Source of the DNA: Flavobacterium sp. KACC 22761
Lineage (GTDB): Bacteria > Bacteroidota > Bacteroidia > Flavobacteriales > Flavobacteriaceae
NCBI RefSeq assembly: GCF_034058155.1
Contig: NZ_CP139148.1
Coordinates: 1-64,000 of the forward strand
Reading direction: 5' to 3'
DNA length: 64,000 nt
Shown here: one piece after another, positions 44,378-53,330 of the stretch
How positions within the stretch are numbered: position 1 is the stretch's first letter
Layout of the letters: every line of letters begins with the position of its first letter
Notes under the pieces: generated by a model
What the model was told of the DNA's origin: nothing
Database searches by the model: none
What the model saw: only the letters and a program-made list of their open reading frames with translations
Position numbers and translations under genes: made by a program

Positions 44378-46783
44378 ATGAAAAAAATGATGCAAAAATT
44401 ATCCGCCTTTCTTCTCTTATTTTTAATGAGCCAGTTTTCTTTTGGCCAAACAAATCCTTCTATAAAAGGAAATGTTTCTGACGGAAAACTGCCTGTAGAA
44501 TTTGTCGACGTCCTTTTGAAAAAAACAACCGATTCAACTAAAGTTGCAAGTTTTGCCGTAACAGATGCTTCCGGAAATTTTGCTTTAGAAAATGTAAATT
44601 CGGGGGAATATCAATTGCAATTCAAACTAATTGGATTCAAAACCATAACGCAGCGAATCAAAGTTTTAAACACACCCATTTCTGTTGGAAATATTGTTTT
44701 GCAAAACGACACTAATTTATTGAATGACGTTGTAGTGACATCTCAAAAAAAGCAAATTCAAAAAACAGAGGGAGGATTTGTATTTAATGCAGCTTCAAAT
44801 ATTTCTCAAACGGGCGGAACAGCGACAGATATGCTTAAAAGTATCCCAACTGTAGCCGTTGACGCTGAAGGCGGTATAACTTTGCGAGGAAAGTCGCCTA
44901 TGATTTTGATTAATGGCAAAAATTCGACTATTACCAACATGGATCAGATTGCGGCAAGTAGTATTGAAAGCATTGAAGTAATCAGCAATCCGACAGCTAA
45001 ATATGATGCAAATGCCGAAAGCGGGATCATCAATATCAAACTTAAAAAGAACAATCAAAGCGGTCTTAACGGAGCTGTTGTTCTCGGCGCTGGTTTTGGT
45101 GCAAAAGGAAGAATGAACAGTTCGGTTCTTTTAAACAATAAAACGGACAAATGGAATATTGGTTTGGGTTACGATAATCGTTTTGCGGGCCGAACAAAAG
45201 AAGTAAACAGCCAAAGAACGAATTATTTTGTTGATGATGAGCACTACATCAATCAGCATAGAAGTGACGAACGTACTGAAGGATTGCAAAACCTAAAATT
45301 CAATGTTGATTTTACACCGAACGAAAGAAATAGTTTTTCGTTTGAAGCGATTGGAAATATGGAAAGTCAAGATAATGACGAAACATTGTACACTCAGGTA
45401 AACACCCATACAAATGACTTTTTCTCTAAAAACAAAAGACATTCTTTAGAATTAGAACGCTCAAAAGTAGCCGAATTTGCTTTCAACTATGACCGAAAAT
45501 TTGATGACAGCCGAAAGTCTTTAAACGCCAGCATTACCTCATCATTTAATCACGATCGAGAAAACACAGATATTGACACCTATAATTACGACCAATACAA
45601 TCAGCAAATTGGTGATGTTTTATGGCAGCGCACACACAATTATGAGCATGAAAACATCACAAATGCGATTTTAAATTATGCTACACCGCTTTCAACTAAA
45701 ACAATTCTCGAAACAGGTTACAAAGGAACATATCGCTTTTTTAATTCAGAATTTCAAACGGCAACTTTAATCAATGGTGATTATGTCGTAAATCCCATTG
45801 CGAGCAATACATTCGATTATAACGAACAAATAAATGCCTTTTACGGAATGCTGAATTCTTCTATTGGCGAAATCGAAAATCCAAAATGGAAATACAATCT
45901 AGGCTTGCGTGCCGAAAATGTTTCTAACACTGGAGCAACTCAAAATAACAGCGATCGCTTTAGCAATAATTATTTAAAACTTTTTCCGTCGGCTTCGTTG
46001 CAACTAAATTTAGCTACAGACGAATTTGTAAAAATTGGCTACAGCAAACGCATCAACCGACCAGATTTAGACGAATTGAATCCGTTTGTGGATATTACAG
46101 ATGCCTTGAATCCGCATAGTGGAAATCCGTATTTGAAACCAGAAATTATTCACATTGCCGAAATGAGCTATAGCCATGATTGGGATAAATACTCATTTTC
46201 TACAAATGCTTTTTATAGAAATGCCACAAATACGATCAGGCAATATGCAGAACTTTTAGACAATGGTGTAGTTTTATTAATGCCAAAAAACATTGGAAGC
46301 ACTATTACGTATGGCTTAGAAACTATTTTCACGCTAAAACCTTTAAGTTTTTATGATGCTAATATCAGTTTGACTGCTTTTCAGCAAAACATCAACTCAT
46401 CAAATTTGGGCGAAGATATTGTGAACAATGCTTTTAGCTGGTACGGAAAAGTAATTAATAATTTTATTCCTTGGAAAGGCGGAAAACTTCAAATTATTGG
46501 AAATTATAATTCGGCTTTGGCAACTCCTCAAGGAAAACGTATTCCTGTTTATAATGTCGATATGGGATTTCAGCAAAAACTCGGAAAAGGAAATGCTCGT
46601 TTGGGATTAGTCGTAACCGATATGTTTAACACGCTTGAAAGCGGCTACAAAAACAACACGGCACTTTTTTCTAATCAAAGAACCAATAAATCAGATACAC
46701 GTGCCTTGATGGTAACTTTTGCTTATACTTTTAAATCTGATTTTAAAGAAAAACTATTAGAAAATCAGTTTTCAGCTGAGTAA
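44378..46783 (+). CDS. Outer-membrane beta-barrel protein, TonB-receptor family with CarboxypepD-like N-domain
   Basis: An 801-residue protein. After a signal peptide (about 1-23, ending FSFGQ) come a carboxypeptidase-regulatory-like domain (about 25-110, IKGNVSDGKLPVEFVDVLL), a plug domain (about 115-225, MLKSIPTVAVDAEGGITLRGKS and IESIEVISNPTAKYDANAES) and a C-terminal beta-barrel of the OMP_b-brl_3 group, ending in DTRALMVTFAYTFKSDF. No SusD-like partner follows, so it is not a polysaccharide system. Its place after the nickel permease hints at metal uptake, but 154 bases and a terminator-like hairpin lie between, and this family is widespread. Ligand unknown. Confidence 0.88.
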   Translation: MKKMMQKLSAFLLLFLMSQFSFGQTNPSIKGNVSDGKLPVEFVDVLLKKTTDSTKVASFAVTDASGNFALENVNSGEYQLQFKLIGFKTITQRIKVLNTPISVGNIVLQNDTNLLNDVVVTSQKKQIQKTEGGFVFNAASNISQTGGTATDMLKSIPTVAVDAEGGITLRGKSPMILINGKNSTITNMDQIAASSIESIEVISNPTAKYDANAESGIINIKLKKNNQSGLNGAVVLGAGFGAKGRMNSSVLLNNKTDKWNIGLGYDNRFAGRTKEVNSQRTNYFVDDEHYINQHRSDERTEGLQNLKFNVDFTPNERNSFSFEAIGNMESQDNDETLYTQVNTHTNDFFSKNKRHSLELERSKVAEFAFNYDRKFDDSRKSLNASITSSFNHDRENTDIDTYNYDQYNQQIGDVLWQRTHNYEHENITNAILNYATPLSTKTILETGYKGTYRFFNSEFQTATLINGDYVVNPIASNTFDYNEQINAFYGMLNSSIGEIENPKWKYNLGLRAENVSNTGATQNNSDRFSNNYLKLFPSASLQLNLATDEFVKIGYSKRINRPDLDELNPFVDITDALNPHSGNPYLKPEIIHIAEMSYSHDWDKYSFSTNAFYRNATNTIRQYAELLDNGVVLLMPKNIGSTITYGLETIFTLKPLSFYDANISLTAFQQNINSSNLGEDIVNNAFSWYGKVINNFIPWKGGKLQIIGNYNSALATPQGKRIPVYNVDMGFQQKLGKGNARLGLVVTDMFNTLESGYKNNTALFSNQRTNKSDTRALMVTFAYTFKSDFKEKLLENQFSAE

Positions 46784-47058
46784 TCTTTTTAAAAACAAGA
46801 AAGACTATCACTAGACGGATTAAAAAAACAACAACAAATTAGCACAAATTAAATCTTTGAAAAACAAAAATAGGATTTGCGCAAATTTGCGAAATTTGCG
46901 GTTATTATTAGTTCGGTACAAATTCCGGATGGTCATTAAACAAAAACATCATTCTTCTAATTGGGATTCATTTTTTATTGAAATTTGAACTATATTCGCC
47001 AAAAAGTTCCTGCCACAGAATTTTTTACGAACCCCAAAAACACTTAATCCTACATAGA

Positions 47059-47511
47059 ATGAAAGCAATTCGTTTAGTTTTTTTTGCTCTAGTATTTTTT
47101 ACTGCAAAATCGTATTCACAAGTTGAAGTAAACCCAATCACTTATAGAGATAAGGAACGCTTTATCACCACCACTATTGGTTATCCAGCACCGGGAACTT
47201 ATACTCCTGCAGGAAAAAAAGAGCCTGTTTTTATCTTAAATCCAGACGGAACGGGAGTTTACCAGTACGAAGATTTGAGCAAAAAAAAGATCAACTGGGG
47301 AATTGAATGTACCGAAGAAGGTATTCCTGTTTTTAAAGAAGGTTTCAACAGTGCTTCATATACACTTTGGTACAGAACCAATGATAGCGAAGAATGGAAC
47401 TATACACAGTTTTCTATTCATTTTGCGAAGAAAAAAATGTTCATTATGGGCGAAAGAGTGAAAGATTACGAAGACTATAACGACCTTGGAAAAAACGCAT
47501 CAAATAAATAA
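47059..47511 (+). CDS. Secreted small protein of unknown function
   Basis: A 150-residue protein with a clear signal peptide (MKAIRLVFFALVFFTAKSYSQ), so exported. The mature part contains YPAPGTYTPAGKKEPVFIL, NPDGTGVYQYEDLSKKKINWGIE and WYRTNDSEEWNYTQFSIHF, which look like a compact beta-barrel of the lipocalin-like type, but no family is recognised. The ATG at 47059 is used because it begins the signal peptide; the open frame extends 27 codons upstream without support. The 275 bases before it hold only AT-rich repeat-like sequence. Confidence 0.75.
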   Translation: MKAIRLVFFALVFFTAKSYSQVEVNPITYRDKERFITTTIGYPAPGTYTPAGKKEPVFILNPDGTGVYQYEDLSKKKINWGIECTEEGIPVFKEGFNSASYTLWYRTNDSEEWNYTQFSIHFAKKKMFIMGERVKDYEDYNDLGKNASNK

Positions 47512-47659
47512 TTTGTAATTTTTTCGAAAATTTACTACAAAAAAGAAAACGTTTTCGTTGATTTTTAGGAGTCCATATAAATTTTCCCATAAAATTCCAC
47601 AAAATTAAAAATTATACCTATTTTTTATTTAATTTGCGATAAAATTCAATATATTAAAC

Positions 47660-49438
47660 ATGGTTTCAATCACACGCCTTTTTGATTTTCCCTATTATCA
47701 ACAAGAAACTTATAACCTTCCAGTTGCTTTGGCAACTAAAAAAAATGGAGTCTGGGAAAAAACATCTAGCCAAGAATATATTGCAAAAGCAAATGCAGTT
47801 TCGAGAGCATTATTGAGAATGGGCATTCAGAAAGATGACAAAATTGCCCTGATTACATCAAACAACCGCACCGAATGGAATATCATGGATATTGGTATTC
47901 TACAAACTGGCGCGCAAACTGTTCCTATTTATCCAACAATTTCTGAAGAAGATTACGAATACATATTAAATCATAGCGGCAGTATGTACTGCTTTGTTTC
48001 TGATGAAGAGGTGCTTCGCAAAGTAAACCTTATCAAAGCAAATGTACCAACATTAAAAGAAGTATATTCTTTTGATGAAATCCCGGGTTGCAAACACTGG
48101 ACAGATTTATTGTTGGCAGGTGAAGACGAAAGCAATCAAAGCGAAGTTGAAGCGCGAAAAGAAAGTATTCAAACAGACGATTTAGCAACTATTATTTATA
48201 CTTCTGGAACAACAGGAAGACCAAAAGGCGTTATGCTTTCGCACAAAAACATTGTTTCAAATGTTTTAGACAGTGCTCCAAGAATTCCGTTTGATCCAGG
48301 AAAAAGCACTGCTTTGAGCTTCTTGCCTATCTGCCATATTTTTGAAAGAATGATTTTGTACATCTATCAATATTATGGTGTTTCGGTTTATTTTGGAGAA
48401 TCAATTGACAAAATAAGTGATAACTTAAAAGAAGTACGTCCAACTGTAATTACAGCTGTACCAAGGCTTTTAGAGAAAGTTTACGATAAAATTTACGCAA
48501 AAGGAGCTGAATTAACTGGCATCAAGAAAAAACTGTTTTTCTGGGCTATTGATTTAGGTTTGAAATACGAGCCATACGGAGCCAATGGAGCTTGGTATGA
48601 GTTCCAATTAAAAATTGCTCGAAAACTGATTTTCAGCAAATGGAAAGAAGGTTTGGGAGGAAATTTAGATTTGATGGTTTCTGGAAGTGCCGCTTTACAG
48701 CCACGTTTGACTAGAGTTTTTGCTGCTGCAGAAATTCCGGTTATGGAAGGCTACGGTTTATCTGAAACTTCTCCGGTAATTGCAGTAAACGATCAAAGAA
48801 ACAGAGGTTTCAAAATTGGAACTGTTGGAAAAGTAATTCGCAATGTAGAAGTTAAAATTGCCGAAGATGGAGAAATTCTTTGCAAAGGACCAAACGTAAT
48901 GCTAGGTTATTACAAAGATCCAGAAAAAACAGCTGAAGCTTTACAAGATGGTTATTTCCACACGGGAGATATTGGAGAAATCGACAGCGAAGGTTTCTTG
49001 AAAATCACCGACCGTAAAAAAGAAATGTTCAAGACTTCTGGAGGTAAATATATCGCGCCACAAATGATCGAAAATGCTATGAAACAGTCTCGTTTTATTG
49101 AGCAGATTATGGTTATTGGCGAAGGAGAAAAAATGCCAGGCGCTTTTATTCAGCCTAATTTTGAATTTGTAAAAGAATGGGCAAAAATTCATAAAATAAC
49201 TTTAGGAAGCACTGACAAAGAAATCAGTGAAAATCCAGACGTTATTAAACGTATCGATGAAGAAGTAGAAAGCATAAACAAGAAATTTGGGCACTGGGAA
49301 CAAGTGAAACGATTTGAGCTTACTCCAGATGTTTGGTCGATTGACGGCGGACAGCTTACTCCTACCCTAAAATTAAAACGTAAAATCATTAAAGAAATCT
49401 ACAAAGATCTTTACGCTAAAATCTATGGTCATAATTAA
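47660..49438 (+). CDS. Long-chain acyl-CoA synthetase (AMP-forming)
   Basis: A 592-residue ligase that activates fatty acids with ATP and CoA. The AMP-binding P-loop reads YTSGTTGRPKGVMLSHKN (about 178-195), the adenine motif GYGLSETSPVIAV is at about 363-375, and the hinge region YFHTGDIGEIDSEGFLKITDRKKEMFKTSGGKYIAP follows in parts. Size and order match FadD15-like enzymes of Bacteroidota. It would feed beta-oxidation, for which a gene lies at the right end of the window. A strong terminator follows at 49463, so it is transcribed alone. Confidence 0.95.
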   Translation: MVSITRLFDFPYYQQETYNLPVALATKKNGVWEKTSSQEYIAKANAVSRALLRMGIQKDDKIALITSNNRTEWNIMDIGILQTGAQTVPIYPTISEEDYEYILNHSGSMYCFVSDEEVLRKVNLIKANVPTLKEVYSFDEIPGCKHWTDLLLAGEDESNQSEVEARKESIQTDDLATIIYTSGTTGRPKGVMLSHKNIVSNVLDSAPRIPFDPGKSTALSFLPICHIFERMILYIYQYYGVSVYFGESIDKISDNLKEVRPTVITAVPRLLEKVYDKIYAKGAELTGIKKKLFFWAIDLGLKYEPYGANGAWYEFQLKIARKLIFSKWKEGLGGNLDLMVSGSAALQPRLTRVFAAAEIPVMEGYGLSETSPVIAVNDQRNRGFKIGTVGKVIRNVEVKIAEDGEILCKGPNVMLGYYKDPEKTAEALQDGYFHTGDIGEIDSEGFLKITDRKKEMFKTSGGKYIAPQMIENAMKQSRFIEQIMVIGEGEKMPGAFIQPNFEFVKEWAKIHKITLGSTDKEISENPDVIKRIDEEVESINKKFGHWEQVKRFELTPDVWSIDGGQLTPTLKLKRKIIKEIYKDLYAKIYGHN

Positions 49439-49462
49439 AATTCCAAAATAGTTAACCAAAGG

Positions 49463-49495
49463 AAAAGGCTGTCTTTATCGAGACAGCCTTTTTTT
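49463..49495 (+). terminator. Rho-independent terminator after the acyl-CoA synthetase gene
   Basis: A 12-base perfect stem (AAAAGGCTGTCT with AGACAGCCTTTT) around TTATCG, followed by T. Confidence 0.9.
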
Positions 49496-49548
49496 GTATT
49501 AAAAACAGGTATTTCTACTTTGAATATCAATTTATAAATCCTTTATTT

Positions 49549-50487
49549 TTGATTTATCCTAAATACAAAACCATGCCTTGGACAGTCCTTGAACAATTAT
49601 GGAAATGTGCTGTTGATCCTAAAAATGCTGATTTGAGCAATTCAAACTGGAACAACGAAATTAAAACTCTATATCTGTTAGGTATTGGCATGGAAGATGC
49701 TTTACAGTTTTTACATTCAGAAAAACCAGATTTTGAATCTTTTAAAGCATGGATTTACAGTAGAAAACAAGATGCTGTTGCCGAAACTGACGATTTAACA
49801 GAAAATGTTTTATCTGAAGAAGATATTAAATTCTGGAATCAAAATGGTTATATAGTAGTTAAAAATGCAATCTCAAAAGAAGCTTGCGAAAACACACAAA
49901 AAGCCATTTGGGAATATTTGAAAATGGATCCTGAAAACCAAGAAAGCTGGTACAATCGTCATGAAAATCAAAAAGGGCTTATGCTTAATTTTTCTAATCA
50001 CGAAACTTTAAACCAAAACCGCTTTTCTCCAAGAGTTAAAAAAGCATATGAACAGCTCTATAAAACCTCTAAAATTTACAAAACAATTGACAAGGTAAGT
50101 TTCAATCCGCCTGAAACAGAGAATTTTAATTTTCTGGGAAGTCCACTTCATTGGGATATGAGTTTAAAAAAGCCTTTAACTTTTGGTCTGCAGGGATTGC
50201 TTTACTTAACCGATTGTGGGCCAAATGATGGTGCTTTTCATTGTGTTCCGGGTTTTCATAACCAAATTGATCAATGGCTTGACGAACTTGAGCCTTATGA
50301 AAATCCAAGAGAGAAAGCATTGCAGACATTGCAACCAAAACCAATTACGGGACAAGCTGGAGATTTTATTATTTGGAATCAAGCACTTCCGCACTGCGCT
50401 ACCCCAAACAAAGGAAAAAAACCGCGAATGGTTCAATATCTTACGTATCTTCCAGATGATTATAATACAGCTGGAGAGTGGATTTAA
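49549..50487 (+). CDS. Phytanoyl-CoA dioxygenase-family protein
   Basis: A 312-residue Fe(II)/2-oxoglutarate dioxygenase-like protein. After an N-terminal helical part (1-95), the double-stranded beta-helix domain begins FWNQNGYIVVKNAISKEAC (about 97-115). The iron-binding HxD is in LHWDMSLKKP (about 203-212) and the distal histidine and arginine are probably in PHCATPNKGKKPRM (about 283-296). Substrates of such bacterial PhyH proteins are diverse, from lipids to secondary metabolites, and cannot be named. The open frame begins with TTG at 49549; an ATG at 49573 (Met9) is equally likely as start. The exonuclease gene converges on it with six bases between the stops. Confidence 0.88.
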   Translation: MIYPKYKTMPWTVLEQLWKCAVDPKNADLSNSNWNNEIKTLYLLGIGMEDALQFLHSEKPDFESFKAWIYSRKQDAVAETDDLTENVLSEEDIKFWNQNGYIVVKNAISKEACENTQKAIWEYLKMDPENQESWYNRHENQKGLMLNFSNHETLNQNRFSPRVKKAYEQLYKTSKIYKTIDKVSFNPPETENFNFLGSPLHWDMSLKKPLTFGLQGLLYLTDCGPNDGAFHCVPGFHNQIDQWLDELEPYENPREKALQTLQPKPITGQAGDFIIWNQALPHCATPNKGKKPRMVQYLTYLPDDYNTAGEWI

Positions 50488-50493
50488 ACCATT

Positions 50494-51039
50494 CTAGTTT
50501 TTCAGACACCAATTCAAAATCTTAGCGATATTTTTAGCATCGTCAATGCCTCTGTGATGCGTTCCTTCCAACGGAATATTAAGCAGTGCCAAAGCACCAT
50601 TCATTCCGGTTGGTTTTACCAAACCAAATTTTTCGGCAAAATGAGTTTTTACATTAATATGTTCATCTCCCATTGGATATGAAATACCGAACGATTTACA
50701 CTGCTTTTTAAGCATATTCAAATCGTATTGACCGTAACTTGCCCAAGTATATAAATCGGGATTGTATTGATCGATTAACAAATCAACAGCTTCTTCAAAA
50801 CTAACGCCGTTTTCATCCAGTAAATCCTGAGTTATTGTTGTCAATTCTGTACAAAACGTACTTACGTTTGAGCGTTGCGGTTTTATTAATATTCCTTTAT
50901 TCTTGGAAATTTCGCCGGTTTCAGTATCTAATACGGCCAAACCAATTTCAATAATTTCATTTTCCTGACCCTTCGGGACTACGCCTTGCCAACATGTGGC
51001 TTCTAAATCGATAATAATAATTTTATCTGTTGTTTTCAT
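50494..51039 (-). CDS. 3'-5' exonuclease of the DEDDh (ERI1-like) family
   Basis: A 181-residue nuclease. The first motif IIIDLEATCW (about 8-17) gives the Asp and Glu of the DEDDh set, the second region SYGQYDLNMLKKQC holds the next Asp, and HRGIDDAKNIAKIL near the C-terminus supplies the His and last Asp. The ATCW version of motif I is typical of the ERI1/KapD group, which trims small or structured RNAs. It is cytoplasmic and full length. The gene starts just after a large tandem repeat, which occupies the region where its promoter would lie. Confidence 0.92.
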   Translation of the reverse strand: MKTTDKIIIIDLEATCWQGVVPKGQENEIIEIGLAVLDTETGEISKNKGILIKPQRSNVSTFCTELTTITQDLLDENGVSFEEAVDLLIDQYNPDLYTWASYGQYDLNMLKKQCKSFGISYPMGDEHINVKTHFAEKFGLVKPTGMNGALALLNIPLEGTHHRGIDDAKNIAKILNWCLKN

Positions 51040-51070
51040 TTTTTTAAATTTTTAATAATTATGTGTGTTT

Positions 51071-51798
51071 AACCGCAAAGAGCGCAAAGGTTTACGCAAA
51101 GGAACGCTAAGATTTTTTCTCTCGCAGATCAAGCAGATTTCAGCAGATTTTTTTAATAATCCTTTTAATCCTTCAATCTGTGGCTAAAAACTTTGCGTCT
51201 TTGCGACTTTGCGAGATTTTTTAAACGCAAGGAGCGCTAAGGTTTACGCAAAGGAACGCTAAGATTAGTTTCTCGCAGATTCAGCAGATTCAGCAGATTT
51301 TTTTAATAATCCTTTTAATCCTTCAATCTGTGGCTAAAAACTTTGCGTCTTTGCGACTTTGCGAGATTTTTTAAACGCAAGGAGCGCTAAGGTTTACGCA
51401 AAGGAACGCTAAGATTTGTTTCGCGCAGATTGAGCAGATTTGAGCATATTTTTTTAATAATCCTTTTAATCCTTCAATCTGTGGCTAAAAACTTTGCGTC
51501 TTTGCGACTTTGCGAGATTTTTTAACCGCAAGGAGCGCTAAGGTTTACGCAAAGGAACGCTAAGATTTGTTTCGCGCAGATTGAGCAGATTTGAGCATAT
51601 TTTTTTAATAATCCTTTTAGTCCTTCAATCGGTGGCTAAAAACTTTGCGTCTTTGCGACTTTGCGAGATTTTTTAAACGCAAGGAGCGCTAAGGTTTACG
51701 CAAAGGAACGCTAAGATTAGTTTCTCGCAGATTCAGCAGATTTAGCAGATTTTTTTAATAATCCTTCTAATCTGTGAAATCTGTGGCAAAAAAACTTT
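51071..51798. repeat. Five tandem copies of a repeat of about 151 bp
   Basis: Units begin at about 51071, 51223, 51373, 51524 and 51675, with periods 152, 150, 151 and 151; the last is shorter and diverged at its end. Each unit starts AACGCAAGGAGCGCTAAGG, contains GCAGATT and AATCTGTGGC in inverse orientation, and ends CTTTGCGACTTTGCGAG, so every unit is itself a nested inverted repeat. Single copies of the same parts occur at 5940, 57600 and 60418. It has no spacer of CRISPR type and no coding frame with support. Confidence 0.92.
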
Positions 51799-51839
51799 GT
51801 CTCCTAGTTCCGATAGTTATCGGGATTGTGGTAAAAGCC

Positions 51840-52325
51840 CTAGAAAAAGAAACTTTTAAAATCTCGGAAGAAGTTTCCTTTCTTAGACTTTTTTTCAGCG
51901 CTCTTCTTTTCGAAAAAAGCTTTCGCTTTCTCTATTCTTTCTTTTGGTTTTGCTTTCTCAGTTTTAGAATTTTCGTAAAACTTTTTGAAAGGACGCAATT
52001 CAAAATCAACCAAAATTGCAGCCATATTGATAGCGTCAATGTTTGACGGATCTGTTTCGCCTTTGAAGAACGTTTCGATAGGTCGGAACTTATCTTTTTT
52101 CTCCTTAAACTTATTCTTTTTGGTGTGATCGAAATCTAAGCCCAAAAGATTACTGAAGACATTCAAGTCATCCTTTGTTGGGTTATTTTCGAAAATCAAC
52201 CAGCACAAATCACGAAGTTTTCCACGAGAAGGTTGGTACAAATAATCAAAGTATTTCCCTTCTTTTTCGATTTCGTATTTTTTTCTAATTGCGTTTTTAT
52301 ATTGTTGTAATGTATTGTTTTGCAT
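51840..52325 (-). CDS. Lysine-rich hypothetical protein
   Basis: A 161-residue protein with no recognised family. The N-terminal 120 residues look like a compact alpha-helical domain (YKNAIRKKYEIEKEGKYFD, LRDLCWLIFENNPTKDDL, FSNLLGLDFDH, DAINMAAILVDFELRPF), and the last 45 are strongly basic (KAKPKERIEKAKAFFEKK), so nucleic-acid binding is possible. No signal peptide or membrane segment. It lies between the tandem repeat and the small-peptide region, all read leftwards. A structure search is the best way to place it. Confidence 0.75.
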   Translation of the reverse strand: MQNNTLQQYKNAIRKKYEIEKEGKYFDYLYQPSRGKLRDLCWLIFENNPTKDDLNVFSNLLGLDFDHTKKNKFKEKKDKFRPIETFFKGETDPSNIDAINMAAILVDFELRPFKKFYENSKTEKAKPKERIEKAKAFFEKKSAEKKSKKGNFFRDFKSFFF

Positions 52326-52434
52326 GGTATTTTGATTTTGTAATTCTTGGGAATCTCAGGAAATCGAAGGCTTTTCTAAGAAAACCCATATCACAAAACT
52401 TCAAAAGCACCAATGCTTTACCAGAGAAATATCT

Positions 52435-52593
52435 CTAAATGATATATATAATTTTCCTAAAATTCACCTTTCCATTCCATAGGTTAATAAGCTCTAAATC
52501 CATTTTTCCGCTCGAGGCAAATGGAGGCTCATTAAATTCCACTTTATCTGTTTGACCACTATAGTCTGACCTAAGTCCTATTTTTTGATTCAT
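52435..52593 (-). CDS. Possible small protein of 52 residues
   Basis: An open frame on the minus strand from an ATG at 52593 to TAG at 52437-52435. The product starts MNQKIGLRSDYSGQTDKV and contains FNEPPFASSGKMDLEL and a C-terminal basic and hydrophobic end (NFRKIIYII). Composition is protein-like, with few rare codons and a charged first half. AAGG lies a few bases upstream of the ATG, which may aid initiation. No family is recognised, and without conservation data it could be chance. It lies 170 bases downstream of the 31-codon peptide gene on the same strand. Confidence 0.35.
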   Translation of the reverse strand: MNQKIGLRSDYSGQTDKVEFNEPPFASSGKMDLELINLWNGKVNFRKIIYII

Positions 52594-52709
52594 CCTTATT
52601 TTTTTTAGTTTCTGAGAGACTAAGATGCTAAGCTTCTAAGCTTTTTCTTGTAGCACTTTGTTTCTTTGTCACTTTGTTTCTTTGTTCCTTTTTCACTTGC
52701 CGTTAAGGC

Positions 52710-52738
52710 ATAAAAAAAGCACCCAATTAAAGGTGCTT
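52710..52738 (-). terminator. Terminator after the 31-codon peptide gene
   Basis: Stem AAGCACC with GGTGCTT around an eight-base loop; on the minus strand it is followed by seven T. It lies 25 bases after the stop codon of the peptide. Confidence 0.75.
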
Positions 52739-52762
52739 CATAACAGATACGATATAACTATC

Positions 52763-52858
52763 CTATTGCTTATATTGATGCACCGACATGTAAAAGCTTT
52801 CACGACTTGAAATCGAGGCTGCTAATCCTGGGTTGTGTATGTATAATTTAAAACTCAT
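52763..52858 (-). CDS. Putative 31-residue peptide in its own transcription unit
   Basis: From the ATG at 52858 to TAG at 52765-52763, the frame encodes a peptide starting MSFKLYIHNPGLAA and ending SVHQYKQ. It is flanked by a consensus promoter (TTTG-N21-TATCTTTG, minus strand, 52978-52946), a leader of about 80 bases rich in AACAA repeats, and a strong terminator. This complete architecture speaks for a real transcript. Whether the product is the peptide or the RNA itself is open. The peptide is short, has no Cys, and no GG leader cleavage site, so a classic bacteriocin is not evident. Confidence 0.5.
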   Translation of the reverse strand: MSFKLYIHNPGLAASISSRESFYMSVHQYKQ

Positions 52859-52945
52859 TTTATTTATTTTTTATAATTGTTGTTGTTGTTATTATTTTTT
52901 ATTGTTATTGCTATTGTTATTGCAATTTGTTTCAATTTTGTTGGG

Positions 52946-52978
52946 CAAAGATATGATGAAAAAAATCATACTTCCAAA
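52946..52978 (-). promoter_or_regulatory. Promoter of the 31-codon peptide unit
   Basis: On the minus strand TTTG (52978-52975) and TATCTTTG (52953-52946) are separated by 21 bases, a full match to the Bacteroidota consensus. Confidence 0.7.
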
Positions 52979-53280
52979 TATTTTTTAAGATTATTTTTCT
53001 GATTATCAAATAGTTAATATAAAATAAAAGCAAAGAAATTCCTGTCCGCATACTGGTGCAGATTTATCTTTTTAGCAAATGACTGTAGCTCATCAGATTA
53101 CTTTCCAAGACTATATCTTTCTATTTTTATTAATCATTAAACATTTTGGTCAATTATTTTTTTAGTTTTTTTAGTTATGGTTTGGTTTTCTATCATTTTG
53201 AACATTTTTTTGTCACACTGAGCGAAGTCGAAACATCTTTTTTGTCACACTGAGCGAAGTCCAAGTGGCTCCAAAACAAA
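52979..53280. repeat. Spacer with direct pair of REP-like half sites (53211-53263)
   Basis: AT-rich sequence without a gene. At 53211-53232 and 53242-53263 the unit TGTCACACTGAGCGAAGTC occurs twice in the same orientation, unlike the inverted pairs at 620 and 22653. Confidence 0.7.
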
Positions 53281-53308
53281 AAAAGCGTCCTGAAATGAGG
53301 ACGCTTTT
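53281..53308 (-). terminator. Terminator after the 34-codon peptide gene
   Basis: Stem AAAAGCGTCC with GGACGCTTTT around TGAAATGA; on the minus strand it is followed by a T-run. It lies 22 bases after the peptide stop. Confidence 0.85.
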
Positions 53309-53330
53309 CTGTTTTATGATGAGTTTGACT

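Noticed and set aside
51071..51798. CRISPR array
   Set aside because: Units are about 151 bp, nearly identical throughout, with no unique spacers and no cas genes.
52710..52858. Amino-acid attenuator leader peptide
   Set aside because: The peptide has no run of one regulatory amino acid and no biosynthetic operon follows.
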